Assembly: GCA_022821085.1 (NCBI GenBank)
Contig: JAJEEG010000006.1
Coordinates: forward strand, 62,001 to 126,000
Source: Candidatus Latescibacterota bacterium
Lineage (GTDB): Bacteria; JAAXHH01
Length of the DNA stretch: 64,000 nucleotides
Reading direction: 5' to 3'
The notes under the pieces were generated by a model. The model was not told the origin of the DNA. It did not search any database and saw only the letters and a program-made list of their open reading frames with translations. The stretch's first letter is position 1; every line of letters begins with the position of its first letter. Made by a program: the position numbers and the translations under genes. Shown one piece after another: positions 8,914 to 17,579 of the stretch.

Positions 8914-11688
8914 ATGCGACTGGCAGGCGTTATTCTGGCTGTTCTCATGACGGCGATCCCGGCGGCGGCGCAGGAAACGGGCAGCCTGACCGGCCGGATC
9001 GCTTCGGAGAGCGGGGTTTCGCTCTTCGGCGCCAATGTCGTGGTCAAGAGCCCTGCGATCGAAGGGCTGCGGGGATCGACGAGCGACAGCCGGGGCATGT
9101 ACCGCGTAGACGGACTTCCCGCCGGGGAGTACGAGGTCACCGTTACTTTCCTGGGTTACGTGTCGGAAACCGCGACCGGGGTCATGGTTCAAGGCGGCGC
9201 GCGCACGGAGCGGGATTTCGTACTGGCCGCCACGGTACTTCTGGGCCAGGAGGTCGTGGTCTCGGCGTCCCGCAAGCAGGAAAAAGCGCTGGACGCCCCG
9301 GCATCCGTCGAAGTGGTCGAGATGAGGGACATCCGGGACTCCCAGGCGCTGACCGTCGACGAACACATCAAGAACCTGAGCGGCGTGGACCACGCGAAGA
9401 CGGGCATCGTACAGGCCAGTACGGTGATCCGCGGCTTCAACAAGCTGCTATCGGGCCTCCTCCTCACGATGGTGGACAACCGGATCGCGCGGATCCCGTC
9501 GCTGCGGATCAATTCCTTCCACGTCATTCCCATCACCAGCGAGGACATCGAACGCATCGAGATCGTTCGCGGTCCCGGATCGGCGCTCTACGGTCCCAAC
9601 AGTTCCAACGGCGTGATGCACATCATATCCCGGTCCCCCATCGGATCGGAAGGCAACTTCGTGTCCCTCTCCGGGGGGGAACGCAACCTGCGGAAGGCGT
9701 CCTTCCGGCACGCCAGCAGCTTGAACGACATGATCGGGCTCAAGATTTCGGGGAAATACCTGAAGGCCCGGGACTGGGAATACCACGATCCCGACGAGAT
9801 CATCCCGCGCAACCTCGACATCGAGGGCCAGTACGGGGAAATCAGGCTCGACGTCCGTCCTTCGGAGGACCTGACGTTCATCGGTTCGGCCGGGTATTCC
9901 AAGAGTTCCAGCATCCAGATGACGGGCCAGGGCTCGGCCCAGGGCAAGGACTGGGTGTACAGCTATCTCCAGGGCCGCATGCAGTACAGGGGCTGGTTCG
10001 GCCAGTTCTTCTACAACAAGAGCGACGCGGGGGCTACCCAGTTGCTGCGCACCGGCGACGGCGTGGTGGACAAATCGTCGTTGACCGTGATGCAGTTGCA
10101 GAACACCTCGGATATCGGGCTGCGTCAGCAATTCATCTACGGCGCGGACCTGCTGCTCACCCGTCCGCGTACGGAAGGGACCATCCACGGCGCCTACGAG
10201 GACGATGACGATACCGACGAATTCGGGGTCTACCTCCAGAGCGAGACCCGGTTCACCGACCAGGTGAGCCTGATGCTCGCCGGCCGCCTGGACCGTCACA
10301 GCAGGCTGGACAACCCGGTATTCTCGCCGCGCGCGGCCGTCGTGATGAAGCCCAATGCGGAAAACACGTTCAGGGTCACCTATAACAGGGCGTTCAACAC
10401 CCCCACGATTACCACCATGTCGCTGGATCTCAGGGCGGTTGTCGACGCCTTCGAGTTCGGCGAGTTTTTCGGCGGTCTGGGGCTGGGACCGGACAACGCC
10501 ATCGATATCCGGTCCTATGGCGCGCGCAATCCCTTTACCTTCCGACGCGACGAAACCGGCCGGCCCATGTACCGTTCGCCCTTCGCCACCGTCGCGGGGC
10601 TATCCAGGGACACCTACCTCCGTCTCGACGATCCGGCGGCCAACAACATCCTGTGGGGGGCCGCGCGGGAACTCATGGTCGAGGAGTTGATCAAGCAACT
10701 GGGCGCCAGCAGCGACGGCCTGGTCACCCCCGAACTGGCCGCCCAGTTCACCGGCGTGATCCCCGAGCGTCTCGAAGGCCTGACGAACACCTTGCAACTG
10801 CTCAACCCGGAAACGCAGGATTTCGATCCCTATAGCGTCTCGGCGGTCCAGGACATCGACAAGATCCGGCCGACCATCACGCAGACCCTCGAGTTCGGAT
10901 ACAAGGGCGTCGTCCGGAACAGGCTGGTCCTCGCGGCCGACTTCTACCGAACGCAGATGAACGACTACACCCTGCCGCTCTGGATCTTCACGCCCTCGGT
11001 GTTTCTCGACGAAAGTTCCCTGCGAAGCGCCTTGAGCCAGGGCATCGAAGATTACCTGGCGGATCCTGAGAACACACAGTTGGCTTCCCTGATCAGATTG
11101 CTCGATACGCCGCTTTTCGGTGGCAACGAAAACGGCGACCACACGGACGAGGTCAACGGATACATCGACGAAATGGCGGCAGGCACCGCGATGATTCCCT
11201 TCGGTACCGTTACGCCCGAGCAGGCCTCCGACCCGACGGCGGTCGCCCTGACCTACCGGAATTTCGGAGACGTCACGGTCTACGGCGCCGACCTGGGGTT
11301 CTCCTGGTTCCCCAACCGGTTATGGCACATTACGGGCAGTTACTCGTATATACACCGGAACCTGTTCGAGAACGTGGAGAACCTCGGCGACGTCCCCTTG
11401 AATTCCCCGAAGCACAAGTTCAGTGGAGGCCTTACCTTCCGCCCCTCCGGGATGCCGCTGACCCTGGGCGGCAAGGTCAGTTACCGCGGCGCCTTCCCGA
11501 TGCTGGACGGCGTGTACGCGGGCCCCGTTGATTCCTACGCCGTAGTGGACGTAAACGCCGCCTACGCATTCTCCGCGATCACCTTCAGCGTGGAAGCGAG
11601 CAACCTGCTCAATACGAAGTACCGCGCCTTCGTCGGCGCCCCGGAAATCGGCCGGCTGCTCTCCGCGGGCGTGGCCGTACGGTTCTGA
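8914..11688 (+). CDS. TonB-dependent outer-membrane receptor, copy 2
   Basis: The 924-residue paralogue of the preceding receptor has the same layout. A signal peptide ends near QETGSL, followed by a regulatory-like domain, plug motifs VVVSASRKQEKALDAPASV and VRGPGSALYGPNSSNGVMHI, and a barrel ending in F. AGGAAGGAA precedes the ATG. The plug and last strands (for example VEASNLLNTKYRAFVGAPEIG) are almost the same as in copy 1. The extracellular loop around residues 585-640 and the stretch before AMIPFGTVTPEQASDP have diverged. This pattern suggests a conserved transport mechanism with a changing ligand-facing surface. Substrate is unknown. Confidence 0.93.
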   Translation: MRLAGVILAVLMTAIPAAAQETGSLTGRIASESGVSLFGANVVVKSPAIEGLRGSTSDSRGMYRVDGLPAGEYEVTVTFLGYVSETATGVMVQGGARTERDFVLAATVLLGQEVVVSASRKQEKALDAPASVEVVEMRDIRDSQALTVDEHIKNLSGVDHAKTGIVQASTVIRGFNKLLSGLLLTMVDNRIARIPSLRINSFHVIPITSEDIERIEIVRGPGSALYGPNSSNGVMHIISRSPIGSEGNFVSLSGGERNLRKASFRHASSLNDMIGLKISGKYLKARDWEYHDPDEIIPRNLDIEGQYGEIRLDVRPSEDLTFIGSAGYSKSSSIQMTGQGSAQGKDWVYSYLQGRMQYRGWFGQFFYNKSDAGATQLLRTGDGVVDKSSLTVMQLQNTSDIGLRQQFIYGADLLLTRPRTEGTIHGAYEDDDDTDEFGVYLQSETRFTDQVSLMLAGRLDRHSRLDNPVFSPRAAVVMKPNAENTFRVTYNRAFNTPTITTMSLDLRAVVDAFEFGEFFGGLGLGPDNAIDIRSYGARNPFTFRRDETGRPMYRSPFATVAGLSRDTYLRLDDPAANNILWGAARELMVEELIKQLGASSDGLVTPELAAQFTGVIPERLEGLTNTLQLLNPETQDFDPYSVSAVQDIDKIRPTITQTLEFGYKGVVRNRLVLAADFYRTQMNDYTLPLWIFTPSVFLDESSLRSALSQGIEDYLADPENTQLASLIRLLDTPLFGGNENGDHTDEVNGYIDEMAAGTAMIPFGTVTPEQASDPTAVALTYRNFGDVTVYGADLGFSWFPNRLWHITGSYSYIHRNLFENVENLGDVPLNSPKHKFSGGLTFRPSGMPLTLGGKVSYRGAFPMLDGVYAGPVDSYAVVDVNAAYAFSAITFSVEASNLLNTKYRAFVGAPEIGRLLSAGVAVRF

Positions 11689-11841
11689 CGGACCTGCCAG
11701 GCATATTCTTCCAACAAATCGAAACTATATCCGGGGTTATTCGTGCAATCCTATATGGACGCTGCGGACGCGCGCTGAATGATCTCCGTCCGGCGTGCCG
11801 GACGCGCGGCCCTGTCCGATATCGGCATGACACGTATTGGC

Positions 11842-11870
11842 TTGACACGGAGTGCGGCCGGCCGTATGAT
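11842..11870 (+). promoter_or_regulatory. Strong sigma-70 promoter upstream of the peptidase/propeller/barrel gene
   Basis: TTGACA (11842-11847) and TATGAT (11865-11870) are separated by exactly 17 bp, followed by AAGGAG at 11883-11888 and the ATG at 11896. The implied leader is only about 20 nt. This placement also excludes an in-frame start further upstream at 11779. Confidence 0.7.
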
Positions 11871-11895
11871 GTGTCCATCCTCAAGGAGCCCGAAA

Positions 11896-14800
11896 ATGCC
11901 ACATCGGTTGCGGTATATACTGGCGATTCTGTGCCTGCTGGCTACGCCTGCGGCCGTGCTTGCGCAGGGAGATTACTTCGGCCGGAACAAGGTCCAGTAC
12001 CGCGACTTCCAGTGGGAAATCATCTCCACGCCCCACTTCGAAATCTACTACTACCAGGGAGAGGAAGAGGCCGCCTACGATGCCGCCAGGATGGCGGAGC
12101 GTTCTTATAACCGATTGAGCCGCATCCTGCAGCACAGGTTCAGCGACAAGATCCCGATCATCCTCTACGCCTCCCATACCGATTTCCAGCAGACCAACGT
12201 CCTGCCCGGGTTTATCAGCGAGGGCACCGGCGGCGTGACGGAATTCAACAAGAACCGCATACTGCTGCCCTTCACGGGATCCTACGCGGAACTGGAACAC
12301 GTACTCACCCACGAACTCGTTCACGCCTTCCAGGGAGACGTGATCTACGGCGCGGGTCCGGGGGTCTCCATCCTGAATCCCATGGCCTTCGTCGCCCCGC
12401 TGTGGTTCATGGAGGGCATGGCCGAATACCTGTCCCTCGGCCGCATCGACGCCTATACCCACATGTGGCTGCGCGACGCGGCGCTGCAGGGCTATCTGCC
12501 GCCGTCCATCCCCGCCATGGACTACAGTTTTGGCGTCTACCGGTTCGGCCAGGCGCTGTTCGCCTACATCGGCGACCGGTACGGAGATCGGAAGATCGGC
12601 GAGATACTCCGCAAGACGGCCCGCATGCGGAACGTGAACGAAGCCTTCCGCTCGTCCATCGGCAAGGACATCGAGAAGCTGTCCGACGAGTGGAACGAGC
12701 ACGTGCGCAAGACCTACCTGCCGCAGATCGAGGACTACGAAAAACCGCAGGCCTTCGCCCGCCAGCTGACCGACGTCCGGGAATCCATGGCGGGCCTGCA
12801 CCTCGCCCCGGCGATTTCGCCGCGGGGCGACAAGCTGGTCTTCATTTCCAACCGAAGCCTGTACAACGATATCTACCTGGCCTCCGCCATCAACGGCGAG
12901 GTCATTTCCAAGCTGGTCGAAGGCGAACGCTCGGCCGATTTCGAGTCCCTCCGGTTCTTTTCCACGTCCATTTCCTGGTCGCCCGATGAGCAGTACATCG
13001 CCTTCCCGGCCAAGGTGGGGGCTCAGGACGCCCTGTATATCATGGACGTCAGAAGGAAGAAGGTGATCCGGCGCATCAAGGTCAATCTCGACGGCGCGAC
13101 GTCGCCAAGCTGGTCGCCGGACGGCAGCAAGCTGGTCTTCGTCGGTCTCCAGGGAGGGCAGTCCGACCTGTACGTGGTCGATGCCACGGGCGGGAACCTG
13201 AAGGCCCTTACCCGGGACCGGTACACGGACCGGGACCCCGTATGGTCGCCGGACGGCAGGACGATCGCCTTTTCCACGGATCGGGGCGACGTGACCGATT
13301 TCCGGACGCTCACCTTCGGATACCAGCAGCTGGCGCTGTACGATCTGGACACGGGAAAGGTCGAGAAGATCCCGGACCAGATCGGCAAGAGCATTTCGCC
13401 GCAGTGGTCGTCGGACGGCAGCAAAATCGCGTTCATTTCCAATCGCACCGGCGTGTCGAACATTTTCATCCGGGACATGGTGAACGGCGAGACCTACCAG
13501 ATCACCAACGTACTGACCGGGGTGACCAACGTAACGGCCGCCGGGCCCGCCATCACCTGGGCGCAGAAGTCGGATCGCATGGTCTTCTCCGCCCTGTCCT
13601 GGGGGGGATTCGACCTGTTTGCCATCAGCGACCCGGTGTCGTTGATGAAGGAACCCTACGACCACGAAAAGGCGGCCAGGCCCGGTGCGTCGCCCGATGC
13701 GCAGCAGTTGGCGCCGCCCTTGAGAACCGAACCACCGGATGAACCTCTCGCCTCCGGGGACGCGGAGGGAGACGTGGAAGAAACCGCCTCCGGGGACGCG
13801 GAGGGATCTTCGGAAGAAGCGGCCGCCGGTGACGCAGAGGGTTCATCGTCGTCGGCGACGGAGGACGCCGCGCGGTCCACCTCGACGGACGCCGCGCCCG
13901 AGGCGGGAAAACCGTCCGGGACCCCGGAGCGGGAAAAGGTGACCACGATCCAGACCGTGCTTACCGCGCCGCCGGACACGACGTCCGCCTCGGAGTCGGC
14001 CGCGGAGTCGGCCGCGCCCGGGGAGATGCCCGAAGCGTCGACGGGTTCCGGCCTCCTGGAGACGCCGCAGTTCCCGTTCGGGCCCATCGCCGGGGGTATC
14101 GGTCCCGGGGGTGAGTTGCCGGATACCACCGCCTGGACCGACGGCACGTTCAAGAAGCGGAAATACACCCCCCGTTTCGGACTGGATTACCTGGGGGGGA
14201 ATGCCGGATACTCCACGCACGTCGGTCTCGTGGGCAGTTCGGTCCTTTCCTTCAGCGACATACTGAACAACCACAAGATACTCGTCGGCGCCAACGTTTT
14301 CGGGTCCCTGACGGACGCGAACCTGCTGCTCCAGTACACCAATCTGACGCGGCGCGTCAACTGGAGCGTGGCGGCGTTCCAGTACAGCTACGACCTGTTC
14401 CGCGCCTATCAGACTTCCTGGATTTCCCAGGTAACGACCCAGATCAACCGCGGCGTCCAGTTCCACCTGAGCCGGCCATTCAGCAAGTTCAACCGTTTCG
14501 AACTGGGGGTCCAGGGCGTCAACCGTTCCCGGGAGCTGGTGGACCTCAGTTTCACTTACTTCGGCATCCGGCGAACCAGGCGGGGAAGCCTGGGTAGCGT
14601 CAACTTCATTCAGCCCACCGCCGCCCTGGTCACCGATCACACGCTGTACGGGCCGACCGGTCCGATCGCCGGCGCGCGGGGCCGTGTCGAAGTGACGCCG
14701 ACTTTCGGCGAACTGCAGTTCACGCGGATCTTCGTCGACTACCGCGCCTACTACAACGTCCTGCAGCGTTACGCCTTCGCCTTCCGCCTGTACGGACTGA

Positions 14801-15375
14801 GCAGCGACGGACGGGACCAGGAGCTGTATCCTTTCGGCGGTCCTTTCAACTTCCGCGGTGCGGACTACTGGTCCGTCTGGGGGAGCAAGGTCGCGCTGGT
14901 CAATGCAGAGTTCCGGTTTCCCCTGATCGAGGTCCTCGCCTTCGGCTGGCCGCTGCCGCTGGCCTTTCAGCAGATCCGCGGTTCGCTGTTCGTGGATGCG
15001 GGGGCCGCCTGGGACCAGACCACCAGTTCCACCCAGGCCAACCAATATTCCGGCTATCCCAACGTGGGTCAATTCGTCGACGGCAGCCTGGTGCGAAACA
15101 ACGGCCTGGGGCCGCGTACGATGGAGGAACTGTCGGGCGGACCGATCGCGGTGGGGTACGGCATCGGCATGCGCTCGCGCATCGGCTTCCTGATCCTGAA
15201 GTTCGATATCGCCCGCCAGTTCGACCTGGGAAGGCGGCCTGCATGGTACAACAACGAAAACCTGGACAACGTACCCCGGGGTCTTGAGTCCGAGTTCCCG
15301 GGCACGCGTTCATACCGGCTGAGGAGTGCGTTGGACGACACCCAGTTCTTCTTTACGATCGGAGCCGATTTCTAG
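11896..15375 (+). CDS. Zinc-peptidase-like / PD40 propeller / outer-membrane barrel fusion protein
   Basis: This exported protein has 1159 residues and three recognisable parts. A signal peptide (residues 1-23, ending AAVLAQ) leads into a peptidase MA-like domain with H139-E-L-V-H143 and a downstream E-G-M-A-E at 173-177, the layout of a gluzincin active site. Repeated SWSPDGSKLVF-type blades from about residue 300 to 570 form a TolB-like PD40 propeller. After an acidic Ser/Gly linker built from a 36-bp repeat, the last 400 residues read as a surface-antigen/BamA-like barrel ending FFFTIGADF. Similar fusions occur in environmental FCB bacteria and are often mislabelled as Tol components. A role in outer-membrane protein handling is inference. 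Confidence 0.8.
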   Translation: MPHRLRYILAILCLLATPAAVLAQGDYFGRNKVQYRDFQWEIISTPHFEIYYYQGEEEAAYDAARMAERSYNRLSRILQHRFSDKIPIILYASHTDFQQTNVLPGFISEGTGGVTEFNKNRILLPFTGSYAELEHVLTHELVHAFQGDVIYGAGPGVSILNPMAFVAPLWFMEGMAEYLSLGRIDAYTHMWLRDAALQGYLPPSIPAMDYSFGVYRFGQALFAYIGDRYGDRKIGEILRKTARMRNVNEAFRSSIGKDIEKLSDEWNEHVRKTYLPQIEDYEKPQAFARQLTDVRESMAGLHLAPAISPRGDKLVFISNRSLYNDIYLASAINGEVISKLVEGERSADFESLRFFSTSISWSPDEQYIAFPAKVGAQDALYIMDVRRKKVIRRIKVNLDGATSPSWSPDGSKLVFVGLQGGQSDLYVVDATGGNLKALTRDRYTDRDPVWSPDGRTIAFSTDRGDVTDFRTLTFGYQQLALYDLDTGKVEKIPDQIGKSISPQWSSDGSKIAFISNRTGVSNIFIRDMVNGETYQITNVLTGVTNVTAAGPAITWAQKSDRMVFSALSWGGFDLFAISDPVSLMKEPYDHEKAARPGASPDAQQLAPPLRTEPPDEPLASGDAEGDVEETASGDAEGSSEEAAAGDAEGSSSSATEDAARSTSTDAAPEAGKPSGTPEREKVTTIQTVLTAPPDTTSASESAAESAAPGEMPEASTGSGLLETPQFPFGPIAGGIGPGGELPDTTAWTDGTFKKRKYTPRFGLDYLGGNAGYSTHVGLVGSSVLSFSDILNNHKILVGANVFGSLTDANLLLQYTNLTRRVNWSVAAFQYSYDLFRAYQTSWISQVTTQINRGVQFHLSRPFSKFNRFELGVQGVNRSRELVDLSFTYFGIRRTRRGSLGSVNFIQPTAALVTDHTLYGPTGPIAGARGRVEVTPTFGELQFTRIFVDYRAYYNVLQRYAFAFRLYGLSSDGRDQELYPFGGPFNFRGADYWSVWGSKVALVNAEFRFPLIEVLAFGWPLPLAFQQIRGSLFVDAGAAWDQTTSSTQANQYSGYPNVGQFVDGSLVRNNGLGPRTMEELSGGPIAVGYGIGMRSRIGFLILKFDIARQFDLGRRPAWYNNENLDNVPRGLESEFPGTRSYRLRSALDDTQFFFTIGADF
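13750..13857 (+). repeat. 36-bp tandem repeat, 3 copies, in the propeller-barrel linker
   Basis: Units at 13750-13785, 13786-13821 and 13822-13857 encode ASGDAEGDVEET, ASGDAEGSSEEA and AAGDAEGSSSSA. The period is 12 codons, so copy-number change keeps the frame. Confidence 0.8.
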
Positions 15376-15388
15376 GCGCTCCTCGCGT

Positions 15389-15406
15389 ACCGGCCGGCCG
15401 GCCGGT
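15389..15406. repeat. 18-bp perfect palindrome made of CCGG repeats
   Basis: The sequence from A15389 to T15406 is four CCGG units flanked by A and T and equals its own reverse complement. It lies just after the barrel gene stop; there is no T run, so it is not an obvious terminator. Confidence 0.4.
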
Positions 15407-15458
15407 CTATCCCACGTTGGTTCATCTTTGCCAGAACGCGGAGATTCGGCAGGTATAC

Positions 15459-16391
15459 ATGCATACATCAGAAGAGATCAGGGCCTTAAGGGAGCAACAT
15501 TATAACGCCACGCTGACCGAAATCCATGAACTGAACCCCGAACTCTGGATCATCCGGGTGAAACCGGACGAGGAACTACCGCCGTACAAGCCCGGTCAAT
15601 ATACCACGCTCGGCCTGGGTGACTGGGAAGCCACCAACGATCCCGAACACAACGAGGACGTCAACGAGAACCTCAAGACGAAACTCGTCCGCCGCGCCTA
15701 CTCCATGTCCTTTCCCATGTACGAGGACGATCCCCGCCAATTGATGGATCCGGCGGACATGGACTACTACGAGTTCTACATCACGCTTGTGGCCCGCGAC
15801 GGCGAAGAAGGACAGGACCCCTCCCTCACGCCGAGGCTGTGGATGCTGAAGGAAGGCGACCGGCTCTGGATGGGACCGAAGGTGACCGGCCATTACACCC
15901 TGGAACACATGGGTCCGGACGACCAGGTCATCTTCGCCGCGACCGGCACCGGCGAAGCGCCCCACAACTGCATGATCGCCGAACTGATGCGCAATGGCCA
16001 CGAGCCGGAGATCATTTCGGTGGTCTGCGTGCGATACGCCCGGGACCTGGGTTACCAGTCCACCAACGAGCGCCTGGAGCACCTGCATCCGAACTACCAT
16101 TATATCACGCTGACCACCCGGGAAGCCCACAACCTCAACCGCAAGGTGTATATACAGGATCTGATAAGGACCGGGGAACTGGAGGAGCAGACCGGTATCG
16201 TCCTGGATCCTGAAAGGACCCACGTGTACATCTGCGGAAACCCCGACATGATCGGCGTGCCCAACTATACCAGGGAGGGCGACAAGTCGTACCCCTCGCC
16301 CACCGGGATGGTGGAACTGCTCGAATCCCGTGGATTCAAGGCGGATCATCGCAGGGACAAGGGCAACATTCACTTCGAGGAATACTGGTAG
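15459..16391 (+). CDS. Ferredoxin--NADP reductase-like flavoprotein
   Basis: The 310-residue protein fits the ferredoxin-NADP(+) oxidoreductase fold, moving electrons between NADPH and ferredoxin or flavodoxin in the cytoplasm. YKPGQYTTLGL and RRAYSMSFP form the FAD-binding part (the R-x-Y-S motif). ATGTGEAPHNCMIAEL is the NADP phosphate-binding loop. YICGNPDMIGVP near the C-terminus is the conserved nicotinamide-side C-G motif. The ATG at 15459 was chosen for homology; an earlier in-frame start at 15417 has no ribosome site. It lies between the barrel gene and an MDR enzyme with no pathway partner in view. Confidence 0.85.
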   Translation: MHTSEEIRALREQHYNATLTEIHELNPELWIIRVKPDEELPPYKPGQYTTLGLGDWEATNDPEHNEDVNENLKTKLVRRAYSMSFPMYEDDPRQLMDPADMDYYEFYITLVARDGEEGQDPSLTPRLWMLKEGDRLWMGPKVTGHYTLEHMGPDDQVIFAATGTGEAPHNCMIAELMRNGHEPEIISVVCVRYARDLGYQSTNERLEHLHPNYHYITLTTREAHNLNRKVYIQDLIRTGELEEQTGIVLDPERTHVYICGNPDMIGVPNYTREGDKSYPSPTGMVELLESRGFKADHRRDKGNIHFEEYW

Positions 16392-16452
16392 TCCACGGTC
16401 CGGTCCACCGGGACCGGAGGCGGGTCGCATCCTGAAAATCGAAGAGGCCGCC

Positions 16453-17469
16453 ATGCAAACACTGACGCTGGATGCGGAGGGCAATCCCGAGGTATCCAGC
16501 GGGCCGGTACCGGCCTGCAACGACGAGGACGTACTGGTCAAGGTCCGGGCATGCGTGCTGTCGAGCCGGGGTAATGCCGATGAAGGCGCCGGTCCGGCAT
16601 CGGCCGCCAACGGTCCGGCATCGGCCGCCAACGGCCCGGTATCGGCCGCCAACGGCGCCCTCGGGGCCATCAGCCGGAGTTTCACGGGTGTCATCGAGTC
16701 CATCGGCCGGCGCGTGGATTCGCCTGACCGGCGGATGGATTCGCCCGGCCGGGGCGACCGGGTCGTTGTCTGCCATGCCGAAGGCAGTTTTTCGGAATAC
16801 CTCAGCGTGCCTGCGAACCAGGTCGTAAAGTTGCCGCAAGGCGTCAGTTACGAAGAAGGCGCCATCGCCGGACTGATGCCGACGGTACTGAAGGGCATGG
16901 AACGGGCCGAGGTGAAGGGCAGAACCGTTTTCGTCAGCGGCGCGGGAACCACCGGGTTGCTGGGTACGCAGGTGGCCTCCATATCGGACGCCGCGGCCGT
17001 GATCGCGTCGGACCTTCACGCGAAACGCCTGCAGCGGGCGGCGGATACCGGCGCGGACACCCTGATCAACGCCTCCACGGAAGACGTTTACCGGCGTGTC
17101 ATGGACCGGACCGGCGGCCGGGGTGTGGACGTCTGTCTCGAATGCGCCGGCAACCAGACGTCCTTTGCCCAGTGCGCGGCGGTGCTGCGGCCGGGCGGGA
17201 AACTCGTCGTCCTGAAAGCCGATACCCACTCCGTATCCATCGACATGGGGGAATGGTCGGAGCGATCCCTGCAGCTGATCATGGGCAGGGAACAGCCGTT
17301 CGAAACCCCCAGCCTGATGGACCGGGGGCTGAAACTCGTGGGCATCGGCGCCGTCAGGCTGCGTCCCCTGCTGACCCACGTTTTCCCCGCGCATCGTGCC
17401 GCCGAAGCCCTCGAACTGATCGACGGCCACCCTGATCTGGCCGTCGAAGTCGCGCTGATATGGGGGTAG
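16453..17469 (+). CDS. Zinc-independent MDR-family dehydrogenase with in-frame repeats
   Basis: This 338-residue medium-chain dehydrogenase/reductase has a clear Rossmann half (FVSGAGTTGLLGTQVA, DVCLECAGNQTS, LRPGGKLVVLK). The N-terminal GroES-like domain is unusual. The expected C-G-S-D and G-H-E zinc-ligand segments are absent, replaced by VLSSRGNADEG and a GPASAAN repeat encoded by three 21-bp copies (16591-16653). A second 21-bp duplication (16711-16752) encodes RVDSPDR and RMDSPGR in front of GDRVVV. It is therefore unlikely to be a zinc alcohol dehydrogenase; the substrate is not known. The ATG at 16453 follows GAAGAGG. Confidence 0.75.
   Translation: MQTLTLDAEGNPEVSSGPVPACNDEDVLVKVRACVLSSRGNADEGAGPASAANGPASAANGPVSAANGALGAISRSFTGVIESIGRRVDSPDRRMDSPGRGDRVVVCHAEGSFSEYLSVPANQVVKLPQGVSYEEGAIAGLMPTVLKGMERAEVKGRTVFVSGAGTTGLLGTQVASISDAAAVIASDLHAKRLQRAADTGADTLINASTEDVYRRVMDRTGGRGVDVCLECAGNQTSFAQCAAVLRPGGKLVVLKADTHSVSIDMGEWSERSLQLIMGREQPFETPSLMDRGLKLVGIGAVRLRPLLTHVFPAHRAAEALELIDGHPDLAVEVALIWG
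16591..16653 (+). repeat. 21-bp tandem repeat, 3 copies, in the MDR gene
   Basis: Two identical units (16591-16611, 16612-16632) and one with two substitutions (16633-16653) encode GPASAAN, GPASAAN and GPVSAAN. Identity between the first two copies suggests a recent expansion. Confidence 0.85.
16711..16752 (+). repeat. 21-bp duplication, 2 copies, in the MDR gene
   Basis: Units 16711-16731 and 16732-16752 encode RVDSPDR and RMDSPGR, a second independent 7-codon duplication within 60 nt of the GPASAAN repeat. Confidence 0.7.
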
Positions 17470-17579
17470 GGATCGACCGAGTCCAGCGTCCTGTTGTGCT
17501 TGACACGCACGCTTCCTTGTTCCAACTTTCAAGCCGCCGGTAAGGGCCGCGAGATCAGTCGAAAGGACTTGAACGCACT

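Noticed and set aside
13625-14168. Minus-strand open frame across the acidic linker of the barrel gene
   Set aside because: Low-complexity antisense reading of the 36-bp repeat region without ribosome site.
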